This document shows, piece by piece, positions 9,546 through 20,337 of a DNA stretch of 64,000 nt (position 1 is the first letter of the stretch; every line of letters begins with the position of its first letter). The DNA is taken from contig JACEFZ010028303.1 in assembly GCA_014155875.1 (NCBI GenBank), positions 70,001 to 134,000 of the forward strand. The letters run 5' to 3'. Both the position numbers and the translations under genes were made by a program. Origin of the DNA: Cepaea nemoralis. Its lineage: Eukaryota > Mollusca > Gastropoda > Stylommatophora > Helicidae. The notes beneath the pieces are model-generated. The model was given only the letters and a program-made list of their open reading frames with translations, was not told the DNA's origin and made no database searches.

Positions 9546-10770
9546 TGGTAAGTCGCTTAATAAACTTAATCAGTTAATTCCAATAAATCACTATAAACGT
9601 ACTATTTTCGTCGTTTCTGCTAACCTGTACGCTAGCGGCCACAGCACCAAATAGAATAACGGATTCAATGTCGTTTTCACCGACTGGATACTCCACATGC
9701 CCATTTTCTGCAACGGTCCGGCTCGTCGGATAACGATCTTCTGTTACTAAGTATTTTCTACCGTGTTATGCATCTACGTTATCTTACCTGTTTACTGGCG
9801 ATGCTAAGTTGTTCCAACTTGTCTGTTTAATGTCTTGAGGATGTGTGTCACACCTTTATATTTTGTAACATGCAAAAGGGGCCACCTTCTCTACTTCGCG
9901 AGCACCAGAAGTAATGACGTGTGCCACAAGTACTATGTTGTACGAATGCCAGTGATATAAAAGCTTTATAAGTGAAATCGTTGATCTTTTTTTTTTTTTA
10001 AATCAACTAATGCTTGGACACCGAAGCCATAAACAATAGATTACACGGTTTATTGTCTGACATATTTGGCCAGGTACATACTGCAGAAATCACACAACAT
10101 AAAGTAATTAGATACATTTTTATGTCTTCGTTATTCAAATTAACTACAGGAAAACATGGTTTTAAACCAAACAAATAGCTATACCAGTTTGTTTCAAATA
10201 TATTTCTTGTCTTTCTATGTTTCTCGGTTGGATTATGCTCTTTGTATCTGGTCTGTGTTCTCAACTTGTGTTTTAACCTGTTGGACTCGGTTGATGAAAC
10301 AGGTGTCCGGCCACCTTCAGCGGAATGAGATGTGAGAAGCAAGAAGCTCAGCTTCCTGAGTACACCACAGTTGGCAGGCGAGCATCTCAAGACGAAATCA
10401 GAGGTGGGCCAGGAATGCTGCCTGGCATCTTCAGATTCGTTTGCCACTTGCTTGATTGTTGTCTTTTGTTATTTCCAGTCGTGTCTTTTACTTGCGTACA
10501 TTAAGTTCTCTGAATTAGACCTAACCATGCTGTGAAATAACACATTAACACTAATCACTAACTAAGCGATGGTTGGAACTAATGTTTGCTGTCTTGTTCT
10601 AATGATTGAACGAAACTAATTAAGAGATGAAACTAATACTTTGGAGCATGTTTGTCGACTTTTGATGAATATCAATGTGATATATAAATATACAATTCTA
10701 ATGCTGTCGTTTTAAGTGATAGAAGAACATTTCTAACAAGCAGAGGCTACTGGTATACGGTGTTATAAGA
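9546..10770. other. No gene recognised
   Basis: 10010-10090 shares TTTATTGTCTGACATATTTGG with 34205 and 57630 (a dispersed repeat). A 146-aa open frame on the minus strand (10007-10447) lacks any recognisable domain and overlaps that repeat. Confidence 0.4.
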
Positions 10771-10784
10771 AGTAAATCTGCATT

Positions 10785-11025
10785 TTTTTCCGCATATCCT
10801 TTACAGGACATCGCAGTCAACACCAGCATTTTACCGCTGTCGTTGATTTCTTGGCAAGGTTACGCTCAGTAGTTTGCCATTGCTTTCTGAGCAGCCGGCT
10901 CACTTATCCCGTAAGTTACCACCGCGGCGAGAACCGCTTCCAATTTTCGCGCGCTGCGTTACCCTGCGTGGGTAAACGGGATTACGGAGAAAGTCGTTTA
11001 ACCCCTCGGCCGGGGAGACAGGCAT
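10785..11025 (-). mobile_element. SINE family A, full-length, with target duplication
   Basis: In its own sense (minus) the SINE starts with a tRNA-like head (CCTGTCTCCCCGGCCGAGGG is the A-box side; the B-box region is diverged) and ends in GGATATGCGG plus A-run. ATCTGCATT occurs at 10776-10784 and 11026-11034. The right copy is the first unit of the 54-bp array, so the SINE landed at the array edge. Confidence 0.82.
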
Positions 11026-11650
11026 ATCTGCATTAGGTGTCACAATAAAGTTAATAGTAGAAGTGATACAAGAGGTATGTCTGCATTAGGTGTCACAATA
11101 AAGATACTAATAGAGGTGATACAAGAGGTATGTCTTCATTAGGTGTCACAATAAAGCTGCTAGTAGAGGTGATGCAACATGTACATCTGCAGTAAGTGTG
11201 ACAATAAAGCTACCAAATGACGGTTTTACAAGAGGTATATCTGCAGTAGGTGTAAAAATAAAGCTACCAAATGACGGTGTTACAAGAGGTATATCTGCAG
11301 TAGGTGTAAAAATAAAGCTACCAATAGATGGTGTTACGAGAGGTATATCTGCAGTAAGTGTGACAATAAAGCTACCATATGACGGTGTTACAAGAGGTAT
11401 ATCTGCAGTAAGTGTGACAATAAAGCTACCAATAGATGGTGTTACGAGAGGTATATCTGCAGTAAGTGTGACAATAAAGCTACCAATAGATGGTGTTACG
11501 AGAGGTATATAGCAGTAGTTGTCACAATAAAGCTACCAAAAGACAGTGTTACGAGAAGTATATCTACTGTATATCTGTAGTAGGTGTCACAATAAAGCTA
11601 CTAGAAGACGATGTTACGACATGTATATCAGCAGTAGGTGACACAAAAAC
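11026..11650. repeat. 54-bp tandem array
   Basis: Units of the form GGTATATCTGCAGTAAGTGT...ACAATAAAGCTACC recur at 11234, 11288, 11342, 11396 and 11450, exactly 54 bp apart, with diverged copies on both sides. The period is a multiple of three, giving an 18-residue repeating open frame (11198-11512) that I do not consider a gene. Confidence 0.92.
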
Positions 11651-11668
11651 ATAAATATTAAGACATAT

Positions 11669-12006
11669 GCTTGCTTGCTTGCCTGTGTTCGCTGGCTGTG
11701 AACTCCAGCGCGAAGGTCCTGTATGTCGGATGAAGACATCCTGTTGTCCAACATCAGTGTGATGTCATACCGGACTGAGGTTTGCGAAGAGTATCCGTTG
11801 TCCCATGTCTGGCTTACTGGTGTGCAGACTGGTGGTTCCTCGCAGTGCAGGCAGATACTCTCCGACTTCGGAAGAATCAGCGATCCTATTACGTTAGCCA
11901 GGACCCCGAAGGGACCTGTTGCCCAGGACGCACGGCGAGGACGTGTCAGCAGGTCTTGGCCAGTGTAGAACCTGGCCCTGGTGCCTTGGAAACACCTCTG
12001 CGCCCC
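11669..12006 (-). mobile_element. Retroposon family F, minus copy, 12-bp duplication
   Basis: A 338-bp unit ending (in its own sense) in a (CAAG)n tail. It is flanked by ATTAAGACATAT at 11657-11668 and 12007-12018. A second copy in the opposite orientation is at 34558-34892. Origin is unclear: it may be a SINE or the 3' end of a LINE (one frame reads [20 protein letters not shown]). Confidence 0.85.
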
Positions 12007-12449
12007 ATTAAGACATATAATGCTAAGAGTCTTCACTTGTGGTCGGTTTTGGATCTCACAGTCGTAACTGAAAACGAACAACAATATGTAAAGCGATATT
12101 TTCATTTCACCATCTTCAATTCTTCATTTTCGCAAACACGAGTTGCTTTCCATCTCTGTGCCTTCCATGATAAGATTACGCCAGTCTACGTTGCTAATTT
12201 CTTCCCGACTATCTGTACCGTTCTTCCATCTGTTTCTATCCCTGGTGATGTTGCGCAAGTGCTGAATGCTTTCTTCTTCCAGACTATCTGCATCGTTCTT
12301 CCAGCTCTGTCTCCATGCCTGATTATGTTGCGTCAGTACATGATGTTCACACTTGCTAAATGGTGTCTGGAGAAGCCTTACACAAGCTGTGTAGTATGAG
12401 AAGTTAAATGTTATAAATGCTGACCTTTCCGGTCTATAACACACGGAAA

Positions 12450-12800
12450 TTAGTCAATAGATAATTCTCATTGTACATGGAAATATTAGTCTGTGAGTGG
12501 TCAGATCCCCTCCTCAGTATCTCCCTCATTGTGTAGCGAGTGACGACACCCGTTCTATGTTGGTTTACTGTTCTTCTTTGGCTCCCCACATGACGCTCTT
12601 GTCTAGCTAAGCCCGTTTGACTTATGTTCTTGCAGTCTGGTCAAACTTGCAGAATCACGTCCATCCTATAGGTCATTACTTGCTCCGCGTCCCTGAGAGC
12701 GATCAAGATGTCTGTCTGGTCCACCCTCCACAGCCGCCAAGCTCCCAAGCCTATCTACTCGTGGTTTCTTATTACACCCGCATGCCCTGGGACAAAAATG
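12450..12800 (-). pseudogene. Decayed LINE RNase H region
   Basis: The minus strand is a diverged version of the RNase H fragment at 23080: shared text includes CTCCTCAGTATCTCCCTCA/CTCCTCAGCAAATCCCGCAG and TCTATGTTGGTTTACTGTTC. Remnants such as [24 protein letters not shown] and LRRGSDH can be read across broken frames. Confidence 0.7.
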
Positions 12801-12995
12801 ACATATATTAGCATGGTGGTAGAAATGACCACGTGTTCAGCATGCACCCACTGTGAACGAACATTTACAGCGCGAATTGGCCTTATCAGTCACATTCGCT
12901 ACCGCCATGGGTAAAAGTTATTATGCCTTTTTGAAGCACAAACTATCGTCTGTCAAGATGGCAAGGTGCCAATGATCAATGATTATTGGACCTAA
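12800..12995 (+). pseudogene. LINE 3' end fragment encoding a C2H2 finger
   Basis: The + strand reads [19 protein letters not shown] then [13 protein letters not shown]. Cys-x2-Cys, a Phe, a Leu and His-x4-His make a C2H2 finger. The same segment forms the C-terminus of the LINE at 27298 and occurs at 26740, 53530 and 58440. It ends GGCAAGGTGCCAATGAT, the usual 3' end of this LINE family. Confidence 0.8.
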
Positions 12996-13019
12996 ATACT
13001 AGTCTCATCATCACCGTTA

Positions 13020-13260
13020 TCATCTGCCTTACCAGCTGGCTTAGGCGTTCATGTCTCTCCACTGATTTCGGTTCTTGATGCTCTGGATCACCTCTCCTGA
13101 TGATATCCATCCACGCCACAATCTAAGTCCGTCCAGTATTATTTCTCTTGGTCTGCATCTTTCCCCACTTATCTTACCACTCACGATATTCTGCAATGCC
13201 CCTCTTCTCATCACATGACCAAAGAATGCTGTTTGTTCCATCTTGTAGCTGTATATAGTG
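13020..13260 (-). pseudogene. LINE 3' fragment (C-terminal region)
   Basis: Minus frame MEQTAFFGHVMRRGALQNI, then CRPREIILDGLRLWRGWISS and a short end. It matches the + strand LINE ends at 51438 and 53737 (FGHVMR...GRPRE...LDGLRRWHGGISSAELIQ). Confidence 0.75.
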
Positions 13261-13434
13261 TTTTAAATACTAGTTTATTGTCGTTAAATTAATAACGTCT
13301 TTTCTTCTTTAATGTGCCATGCGTGCCAAGTCGCCGCCGTGATAGCAACAAGTCAGAAGAAACCACAGAAAATGTAGAAAGTGAAAATTTGGCCTTAGGG
13401 GAATAACAGAACCATAGAAGACATTGTGATATCA

Positions 13435-13660
13435 CAGAAACAGACTGTGCCTAAATGTACAGTTCAAGTAAATAACGTTATTTTGGGGTAAGTGCAGATA
13501 TTCGGATATATAGGCATATGAATAACCTGGATGGCTTGGCCACGTGGCATGGTCGAGACTGGAACACGGAGGTGATCCACGACTCTGGTGATCGAGTGAG
13601 ATGGTAAAACATGACCGCCCACACTTATCGGCATGGCACATAATGGATTGATGGATGGAT
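13435..13660 (+). pseudogene. LINE 3' fragment of the 'TAHAYRHG' family
   Basis: Contains GAGATGGTAAAACATGACCG and TTATCGGCATGGCACATAAT. Sister fragments are at 32790 (+) and 53000 (minus), where the encoded end reads [16 protein letters not shown]. Confidence 0.65.
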
Positions 13661-13669
13661 AACATGAGA

Positions 13670-14175
13670 TAGAAGATGCATCACAGAGATAAGGAACAGA
13701 ATTGGACAAGCAAAAACTGAATTATGTACAAAGGAAGGATATTTTATGCAATAGACCCCTGTCTTTGGAAGTTAGAAAGAGTTCTACCATGTAACATAGA
13801 CCCATTTTAACATACGACTGCGAATCATGGACAATTAGCAATCAGGCTGGAAAATCCTCTGAAATGTAGTTTTATAGAAGAATACTGAAAATTAATTGGA
13901 CAGATAAAATGAACCTTCTGGACATTTTGAGGAAGGTTAAGTCGCAAAGACAACTGATCTCACACATCAGAAAGAGGCAGTCATAATTTTTGGCCACATT
14001 ATGAGAAGACAATAATTGGAGCATGTTGTGACAACCGGAAAGATTTATGGAAATACAGGAAGACAGTAAGAGAAAATTCTTGACAGTCTTGTCTTATGGC
14101 CCGGAAAGGAGTCAACACAATTTGCAGAGAAGTATGATTGCCCACGCCAGCCGGCAAGGCACTTGATGATAACAT
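13670..14175 (+). pseudogene. Decayed LINE, reverse transcriptase thumb to C-terminus
   Basis: Follows the same order as 52890-53970: text like GGACAAGCAAAAACTGAA, CTCTGGAAGTTAGAAAGAG, GAATCATGGACAATT, GGCCACATTATGAGAAGAC and CCAGCCGGCAAGGCACTTGA. Many stops and indels make it an old copy. Confidence 0.65.
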
Positions 14176-14580
14176 GCATTCGTCATCGGGCATCTTCGGA
14201 TACACATCAGGAAAGCAAGCAAGGAGTGGAGTTATCCCAAAGCGAGATTTATATCCAACAGCTGGTGTTTAAACCTGCCATCCATTTCTGACCTTTTTTT
14301 AATTTTTATTTTAAATTAAATACGCGGTCTAATTAATACGGATATTAAATTACATATGTTTTTTTTTTTATTACTTTTATTTTGGAATAATTGCAAGTTA
14401 TTGGTGTGATAGTAATCTTTAATTAACTCAAGTCACACTCACCTTACTCTCAAAAATTCTGCCGAGTTAGCAGTGTTAGAAATTTACCTCAGACTAGGCT
14501 TTCTAATTAAGTTTAGGTTTGTTGACACCAAGATGTGTAATTATGCTTTATGCTGCCGTTCGTATGAAAGAGCTAGTCTG
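14176..14580. other. No gene recognised; AT-rich
   Basis: A/T homopolymer runs and no supported feature. Confidence 0.4.
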
Positions 14581-14778
14581 TGTTTAGGTCAAAAGGTTTT
14601 TTAGCGTGGAGTGCTGTCTGACTGTAATTGTTTGATAGATCAAGGTGTCTTCGATCGTGTCTTGTTTCGGGCGTTGGGTGTTGGTTGTTTGTGATTGTAT
14701 GATAGATTAAGATGTCTCCTGTTTTGTCTTGTTTGGGTTGTTGTTCATAACTGCATGATAGATCAAAATATCGTCTAT

Positions 14779-14779
14779 C

Positions 14780-14824
<45 letters not shown>
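14779..14824. repeat. (TTAG)n microsatellite
   Basis: About eleven TTAG tetramers adjoin the SINE that follows; possibly its tail. Confidence 0.95.
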
Positions 14825-15362
14825 CGCAGTTCCAACTTCACAGCAACGGGTTATCCCCATTATGCTCCGTTCCTGTGACAGTGAATATCACACAAAACCT
14901 CCCCACTGCCCCATGTGAAAAGTGGAAAAGACAGGAGTCTCGACAAACAACAGCCCGCACAGATACACTGTGCATAATGCCGCGCGCCAGAATGTCAACA
15001 CACCAGTCCCCCACGAAACACCCAGTTCATATCTGATGGAATCGGCAGTATTTTCCTATCTGAATGTTTCCTAAATGTTCACCCACACAGTCCACGAAAA
15101 TACAGTTCATCGCTGATGGCAGTGGCAGTCAACCATAAGCCCAGCAGCCACGCATTTCTGCATTAGGCAAGAACCAGTCAACTCTGGGACATAGCCACCT
15201 GCCATCACTCCGAACATGAAACATGAAACTGACAGCTCACAGTGTCGCGCCACGCACTCACTCAGTAGCAGGGCGACGGAACCATCAAGCCTCCTTAGTC
15301 GCCTCTTACGACATGCGTGGTAGGCTACAGTGTTGCTATTCTTTGCTTCCCTTATGGGCCCC
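14825..15362. mobile_element. SINE-like insertion with a conserved animal SINE core
   Basis: Interrupts the satellite. Near its right end (15290-15362) it reads TAGTCGCCTCTTACGACATG and then TATTCTTTGCTTCCCTTATG. This closely resembles the deeply conserved central domain of eumetazoan SINEs (Nin-DC type, from memory). The rest is unfamiliar. The (TTAG)n run on its left may be the retroposon tail. Confidence 0.55.
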
Positions 15363-15744
15363 TATCGTAACTTGTTTAGAGCGTTGATGTTTTTTCACGA
15401 CTGTATGATAGGTCAAAATGTCTCTTTTTTGTCTTGTTTATGGCGTGGGGTATTGTTTATAACTGTATGATAGATCACAACGTCTGCTATCATGTCTTGT
15501 ATAGGAGCGTTGGTGTTATGTGTTTATAGATACACGATAGGTCAAAACGTCTCTTTGTTTTGTCTTGTTTAGGGCGTGAGGTATTGTTTATAACTGTATG
15601 AAAGATCACAATGTCTGCTATCATGTTTTGTATGGAGCGTTGGTGTTATGTGTTCATAGATACACGATAGGTCAAAGCGTCTCTTTGTTTTGTCTTGTTT
15701 GGAGCATGCGTAGAGTGGTGTTTATTTATAACTGTATGATAGGA

Positions 15745-16420
15745 CCACATACAATGGCCACATACAAATAGATAATATGACCATTAAAAGAACGGAAACA
15801 TACAAATACCTGGGTACAATCTTCAACTGCTCCAACATCATAAGGGAACAAATACAAGCTAGAATCAACTCTGGAAATAAGATATACTATACACTACAGC
15901 ATCTACTAAAATCAAATGTGTTATATCGTAACACCAAAATCACAATATACAAAACACTGATCAGACCAGTTGTGCTGTATGGCTCTGCAACCTGGAGTAC
16001 AACGAAAGGAGACGAAGCCTTATTACAATCCTTTGAGAACAAAGTTTTAAGACGCATCTTTGGACCCATTAGGGATACACAAAGTGGAGAGTGGAAAAGA
16101 AGAAGTGACAAAGACATTATGATCTGTTTAAGTCCCCGCTAATCACTGGTATCATGAAGGCTAATAGACTACAATGGCTGGGGCATATAGAAAGAATGGA
16201 AGATAATAGGGAAACAAAACTCGCTTACACTCAGGAAATAAATGACCGTAGACCCCGAGGTAGACCAAGAAGACGGTGGAGAGATAATATATATACAGAC
16301 CTACAAGCACTTGGAATCAACGACTGGCAAGAGAAGGTCTACTAGAGAGACGAATGGAGACGGATTGTATCTGCAGCAAAGAACCTTAATGGCTCGGAAC
16401 GCTGAAGAAGAGGAAGAAGA
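15745..16420 (+). mobile_element. 5'-truncated copy of the intact LINE family
   Basis: Encodes the C-terminal third of the same protein as 389-3304: TIKRTETYKYLGTIFNCSN, YGSATWSTTKGDEALLQSFE, a frameshift near 16118, then LGHIERMEDNRETKLAYTQE and RRPRGRPRRRWRDN. A nonsense codon replaces the residue after EKVY. It ends GAAGAAGAGGAAGAAGATGA, the family's GAA tail. Likely duplication: TGATAG(G)ACCA at about 15737 and TGATAGACCA at about 16419. Confidence 0.9.
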
Positions 16421-16921
16421 TGATAGACCAAAACCTCGCCTACCTTGTCTTGTTTCGGGCGTGGAATGTTGTTTGCTCATAACTGCTTGACAGGTCATGT
16501 CTCCATCTTATTTTGTTTGGAGAATTTGTCATTTTTGGTTCATAACTGTATGGTAGGTCAAGATATCTCTGCCTTATAGTTATTTTACTGGAGCGTGGAG
16601 TGTTGTTCATACATGTATGAAAGGTGAAAACGACTTCTAGCAGGTCTTGTCTGGAGTGTTGGTGTTGTTTCTTTATAACAACCAATGAATTATAAATCAT
16701 GATAGAATTATAGATTCTTTATAATTACAAATGAATTATAGATCAACACGTCTTACATCATGTCTCATTTGGAGCGTTGGTGTTGTTTATTTATAACTAT
16801 ATGATGTGTCAACGCATCTTTTATCTGGCCTTGTTTGGACAACATAGTGTTAATCGACAGATTAAGATGTCTCCAATCTTGTCTTATTTTGGAACGTGAG
16901 GTGTTGATTACAAATAAATTA

Positions 16922-17412
16922 CGTGGGGGAAGTCAATAAGTAAGTCACGAGTGGCTGTAGAAACATAACTAAATATGATAACAACTTGAAACCAGTTTAT
17001 TTTTATACATACATTATCCCTTTATTTCTCAACATAGTTTCCACTAACATTGATGCACTTATCCCATCGTTTTATCAGTCCTCCCAAACCGGCTGCATAG
17101 AACTGCGTGCTTTCTAAACCACGTTTTCACTTCACATTCAACTTCGGCGTCATTCGCGAAATGTCTCCCGCCAAGGTGGGTTTTCAGTGGACTAAAATGG
17201 CGGAAATCGCTACGGGCTAAGTCGGGGCTGTAAGGCTGATGTTCCAAAACTTCCCACCTTAGTTGATTAATCTTCTCCTGAGTTAATCGAGCCGTATGTG
17301 GTCTGGCATTGTCATGAAGAAGCAACACTCGTCTAGTCAGCAGTCCTTGACATTTTCTTCGAATTGCACCATGAAGCATCGATAGAACTTCACAGTAGGA
17401 ATACGACACATC
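16922..17412 (-). pseudogene. Mariner transposase, C-terminal fragment
   Basis: The minus frame contains LLLHDNARPHTARLTQEKI, HQPYSPDLARSDFRHFSPLK and a WF..H end. The HDNARPHTA and YSPDLAPSDFxxF blocks of mariner DDD transposases carry the second catalytic Asp and the third (here SPDLARSD). It is truncated at the N-terminus. The left side is a terminal inverted repeat (GTGGGGGAAGTCAATAAGTA) matching the foldback at 35182. DNA cut-and-paste enzyme, now inactive. Confidence 0.88.
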
Positions 17413-17905
17413 TTTACGAGTACATATGTTATATATTTAAATCATATGTTTCCCGACGAGAATGTCGATGCAATTTCAGATGTACCCTGCGCACCAAAGT
17501 GCCTGTAAATCAATACCGTAAACATCTAAATAAAAGATGGTGTCTATTATCGGTCTTCTTCGGGTGTCTCGTCTGGAGCAGACATCGGCGTTCATTCTCC
17601 ATTTCCCCATGTCGTATTTTATATTGATTATTTTGTGTGCATTGATTATTTTGTATATATTGATTATTTTGTGTTGGGTGTTAATCAGAAATAGCACAGT
17701 AGGAGTAGATAACTTTGGAAATCAAAAAGCACCAATGTAAAATATTTTGTTTAGTGAGATTCTATTTTAAGATTCAATATGCAATTTTCACCTGGATGAT
17801 ATTCCTCGCAGTTCTTGACTGTCGATACATGTCATTGCATATGACTGCGCCCCGTAAATCTTTAAATTTGCTGTTGATTTGTTTTTATTTGCTAAGTTGT
17901 AACCA
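17413..17905. other. No gene recognised
   Basis: AT-rich; short tandem ATTGATTATTTTGTGTGC-like words at 17620-17680. No supported exon. Confidence 0.4.
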
Positions 17906-17910
17906 CGATT

Positions 17911-18143
17911 AGGGGGTCGCCATGGCCAAGTGGTCAAACCGCCTTCTTGGTACCATGAAGGTCGTGAGTTGCGTTTTGAACACCATTCGCTTTATGATTG
18001 TACATTTTTTGGAGACTCCAAGGAGTCTTCGCTGGAGCTGCGGTATCCGTGCCCAATGCGACGAGTTCGGCATATTGCTCTGCGGACAGAAGACCAGGCA
18101 ATATTGAATATTGCTCGGTGCAATTATGTCGATCCTCTAGACT
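17911..18143 (+). mobile_element. tRNA-derived SINE family E
   Basis: Head CGCCATGGCCAAGTGGTCAA with A box and GGTCGTGAGTTGCG-like degenerate B region; body TTTTGGAGACTCC, GCTGGAGCTGCGG; 3' word GGTGCAATTATGTCGATCCT. Related copies at 18896, 38915 and 50225. Confidence 0.7.
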
Positions 18144-18533
18144 GTTCCCTTTTACTCATTTATTTCACGTTGTCTTACACTCAGAATCTTCTCCATTTTT
18201 GTGAGAGACTAGGGAAGACAATAAGAAGATGCTAGCAGCTTGGGAGAGTTGTTCATTTTCTTGAACATCTAGGCATGTTCAAGTGCCTAAAAATCAATAT
18301 GTAAGCACATCAATAAAAGATTATATCAATATTATCCTTGCTCTTCAGATTTCTCGTCTGGAGAGGACATCCTATGTTTTTACCGATGTGTTTAAACAAC
18401 GAATATACAACTACTCGTGCGATTTTACATGAATACCACTTTGTCTTAGCTTAGGACTAGTTCACTGTTAGTGTAGGGTGATCGTGTTCAGGTGGCTCTA
18501 CAATGACCCATATTTACCAAATGGTGAATGCTC

Positions 18534-18890
18534 TAGTCCAGGTTACACAAGTCCAGGTTACACAAGTCCAGGTTACACAAGTCCTGGTTACACAAATCCA
18601 GCTTGCACATGTCCAGATTATGCAAGTCCAGATTATACAAGGCCAGATTGTACAAGTCCATATTATACAAGTTCTGGTTACACAAGTCGAGGTTATACAA
18701 GTCCAAATTATTCAAGTCTGGGTTACAAAAGTCCAGATTACACATGTCCAGATTACACAAGTCCAAGTTACACAAGACCAGGTTACACAAGTCCAGATTA
18801 TACAAGTCCAGATTACACAAGTCCAGGTTACACAAGACCAGGTTACACAAGACCAGGTTACATAAGTCCAGATTATACAAGGCCATATTA
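18534..18890. repeat. 15-bp minisatellite (AGTCCAGGTTACACA)n
   Basis: About 23 copies with single-base variants. Fifteen is a multiple of three, so several frames on both strands stay open (YTSPG, NLDLC and VTQVQ repeats). I regard these as non-coding. Confidence 0.95.
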
Positions 18891-18895
18891 TGTAG

Positions 18896-19155
18896 AACAT
18901 GTGGATCTCTGCGACGGTCTCCGTACGAAGTGCTTAAGCCACCTGTCTCGCGATCGGAAGGTTATAAGTTCGATTACGGTCTCCGTCATTTCAGTTCACG
19001 GGTGCAGTTTCCTCGGAGACACTTGGGGGTCGTCGCTGGAGCTACGAATTTCATGCTTTTGTAAGACGCTTTTGGCAGGCTGCCCTGCTTAAAGCTGCGG
19101 GCCCTATGGAATAAAACCCGATGCAATGAAGTCGATCCTGTCGCCTTTAAACCCC
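18896..19155 (+). mobile_element. SINE family E copy
   Basis: GTTATAAGTTCGATTACGG is the B-box region, then CTTGGGGGTCGTCGCTGGAG and the 3' word CCGATGCAATGAAGTCGATC. Confidence 0.7.
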
Positions 19156-19263
19156 AGCTTTTATGTTGATGGTATTCCAGTCCAATATTTCTACACATGA
19201 CTTCTGATAATCTGTGAGTTGACAAGTGGTGGGATATGCATGCATCAGCACTCCATCCCTTAA

Positions 19264-19298
19264 CCCCCCCCCCCCCCCCCCCCCCCCACCCCCCACAG
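19264..19298. repeat. Poly-C tract
   Basis: A run of about 25 C with a few A. Similar short poly-C/G tracts lie at 21571, 36619, 42949 and 56401. Confidence 0.95.
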
Positions 19299-19689
19299 CC
19301 AATGTATTTCTACAATCCACATGACAGCCCTCAAATAATTATGAATCTTATTCTTTGTCTCCACCCCTTTTCCTTTCTTCTACGATGTGACGTAGACGTT
19401 TTTTGTGTTGTTTTCACATTGACTAACTGCATATAGACACCACAGTGATTTACTAACGCATGCATCTCTATGAAACATATAATGTTGACTTTCCACGGCA
19501 GGAGTCGAGTACACGACCCATCTACGACAGAGGTTCCTCGTAGTTATCGTCAACAGCACAACTACATGAAGCTGTATTTTCCCACCAACACGTGTGTTTT
19601 ACTTTTCAATTCCTGTACCCACTAACATGCTAAAGTTAAATGTAATCATTGTACCTAGTCGCCGCAAAAGTTTCATTCCTCTAATACCT

Positions 19690-20250
19690 TCATATCTACC
19701 TGACGGGCAAGCCAACAACCTAGATATCTACTCACATATCTGGTCACCTGACTAGCTCACTAGCAGCCCATCAACTTGGTCAATAAGCCAGCCACCTTAA
19801 TACCCAACCACATTTCTATTCACCTATCACTATCACTATCTCCCCATGTACGTGGCCAACTACCCAGCCACCTAATACCTAACCACGTATCTGGCTGGCT
19901 CACTACCACTAACTTCCTATCTGCTAGCCCAATTAGGCAGTACATATACACTTTACCACATACCTGGCCTTTCATCCATCAAGCTATTTCACTAACTTCC
20001 TGTCTACTAGGCCAGCTAAGCATGGCTTAGACACCTTACCACATACCTGGCCATAAATCCACCTGGCTCATAACCTTCCTGTCTACTAGACCAGCTAGGC
20101 ACGACCTAGACACCTTACCACACACCTGGTAATACATCCATCTAGCTAGCTCACTAACTTCCTGTCTACTACCCCAGCTAAGCATGGCTTAGACACATTA
20201 CCACATACCCGGCCACCCATCCAGCTAGCTAGCTACCCATCTATCATGTT
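19690..20250. repeat. Degenerate tandem array, period about 95 bp
   Basis: Repeated words CACCTTACCACATACCTGG, ACTAACTTCCTGTCTACTA and CAGCTAAGCATGGCTTAGAC. Runs up to the splice acceptor of the neuregulin-like EGF exon. Confidence 0.75.
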
Positions 20251-20266
20251 TTGCTCTTGCATGCAG

Positions 20267-20337
20267 GTGTCCGGAGCAGTGGGCAGGACGTCGTTGTGAG
20301 CTACTAGACGCTATCAGCGTCAGGGAGGACTACAGCC
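20267..20337 (+). CDS. Neuregulin-like exon: EGF tail and stalk
   Basis: Acceptor TTGCTCTTGCATGCAG, donor GCC-GTATGT. After one completing base the exon reads [20 protein letters not shown] then DYS, leaving one base. C-P-x-x-W-x-G-x-x-C-E is the last loop of an EGF domain (Cys5 to Cys6). The border lies directly before Cys5, the position where vertebrate NRG genes switch between alpha and beta exons. The other EGF exon must lie upstream; I did not find it. Confidence 0.8.

Larger units (their letters stand above)
14580..16920. repeat. Long-period degenerate satellite (about 75-95 bp)
   Basis: Units combining TTGTCTTGTTTGGAGCGT, TGGTGTTGTTTATTTATAAC and TGTATGATAGATCAAAATGT recur at 14620-14800, 15365-15745 and 16440-16920. 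Later insertions split the array at 14823-15362 and 15745-16420. Confidence 0.8.

Noticed and set aside
9690..9760. Upstream EGF exon (FCNGP-like text)
   Set aside because: Cysteine spacing does not fit an EGF domain, a stop follows within a few codons and no splice borders are convincing.
10007..10447. 146-aa minus-strand gene
   Set aside because: No domain, no splice support, and it overlaps a dispersed repeat.
11198..11512. 104-aa repeat protein
   Set aside because: Translation of the 54-bp array; no start context or domain.
12708..12914. Host C2H2 zinc-finger gene
   Set aside because: The finger is the end of a LINE ORF, repeated at four other places with the same 3' flank.
18478..19092. 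Large repetitive proteins (YTSPG, VTQVQ and NLDLC types)
   Set aside because: Open in many frames on both strands because the 15-bp repeat is a multiple of three; no other coding evidence.
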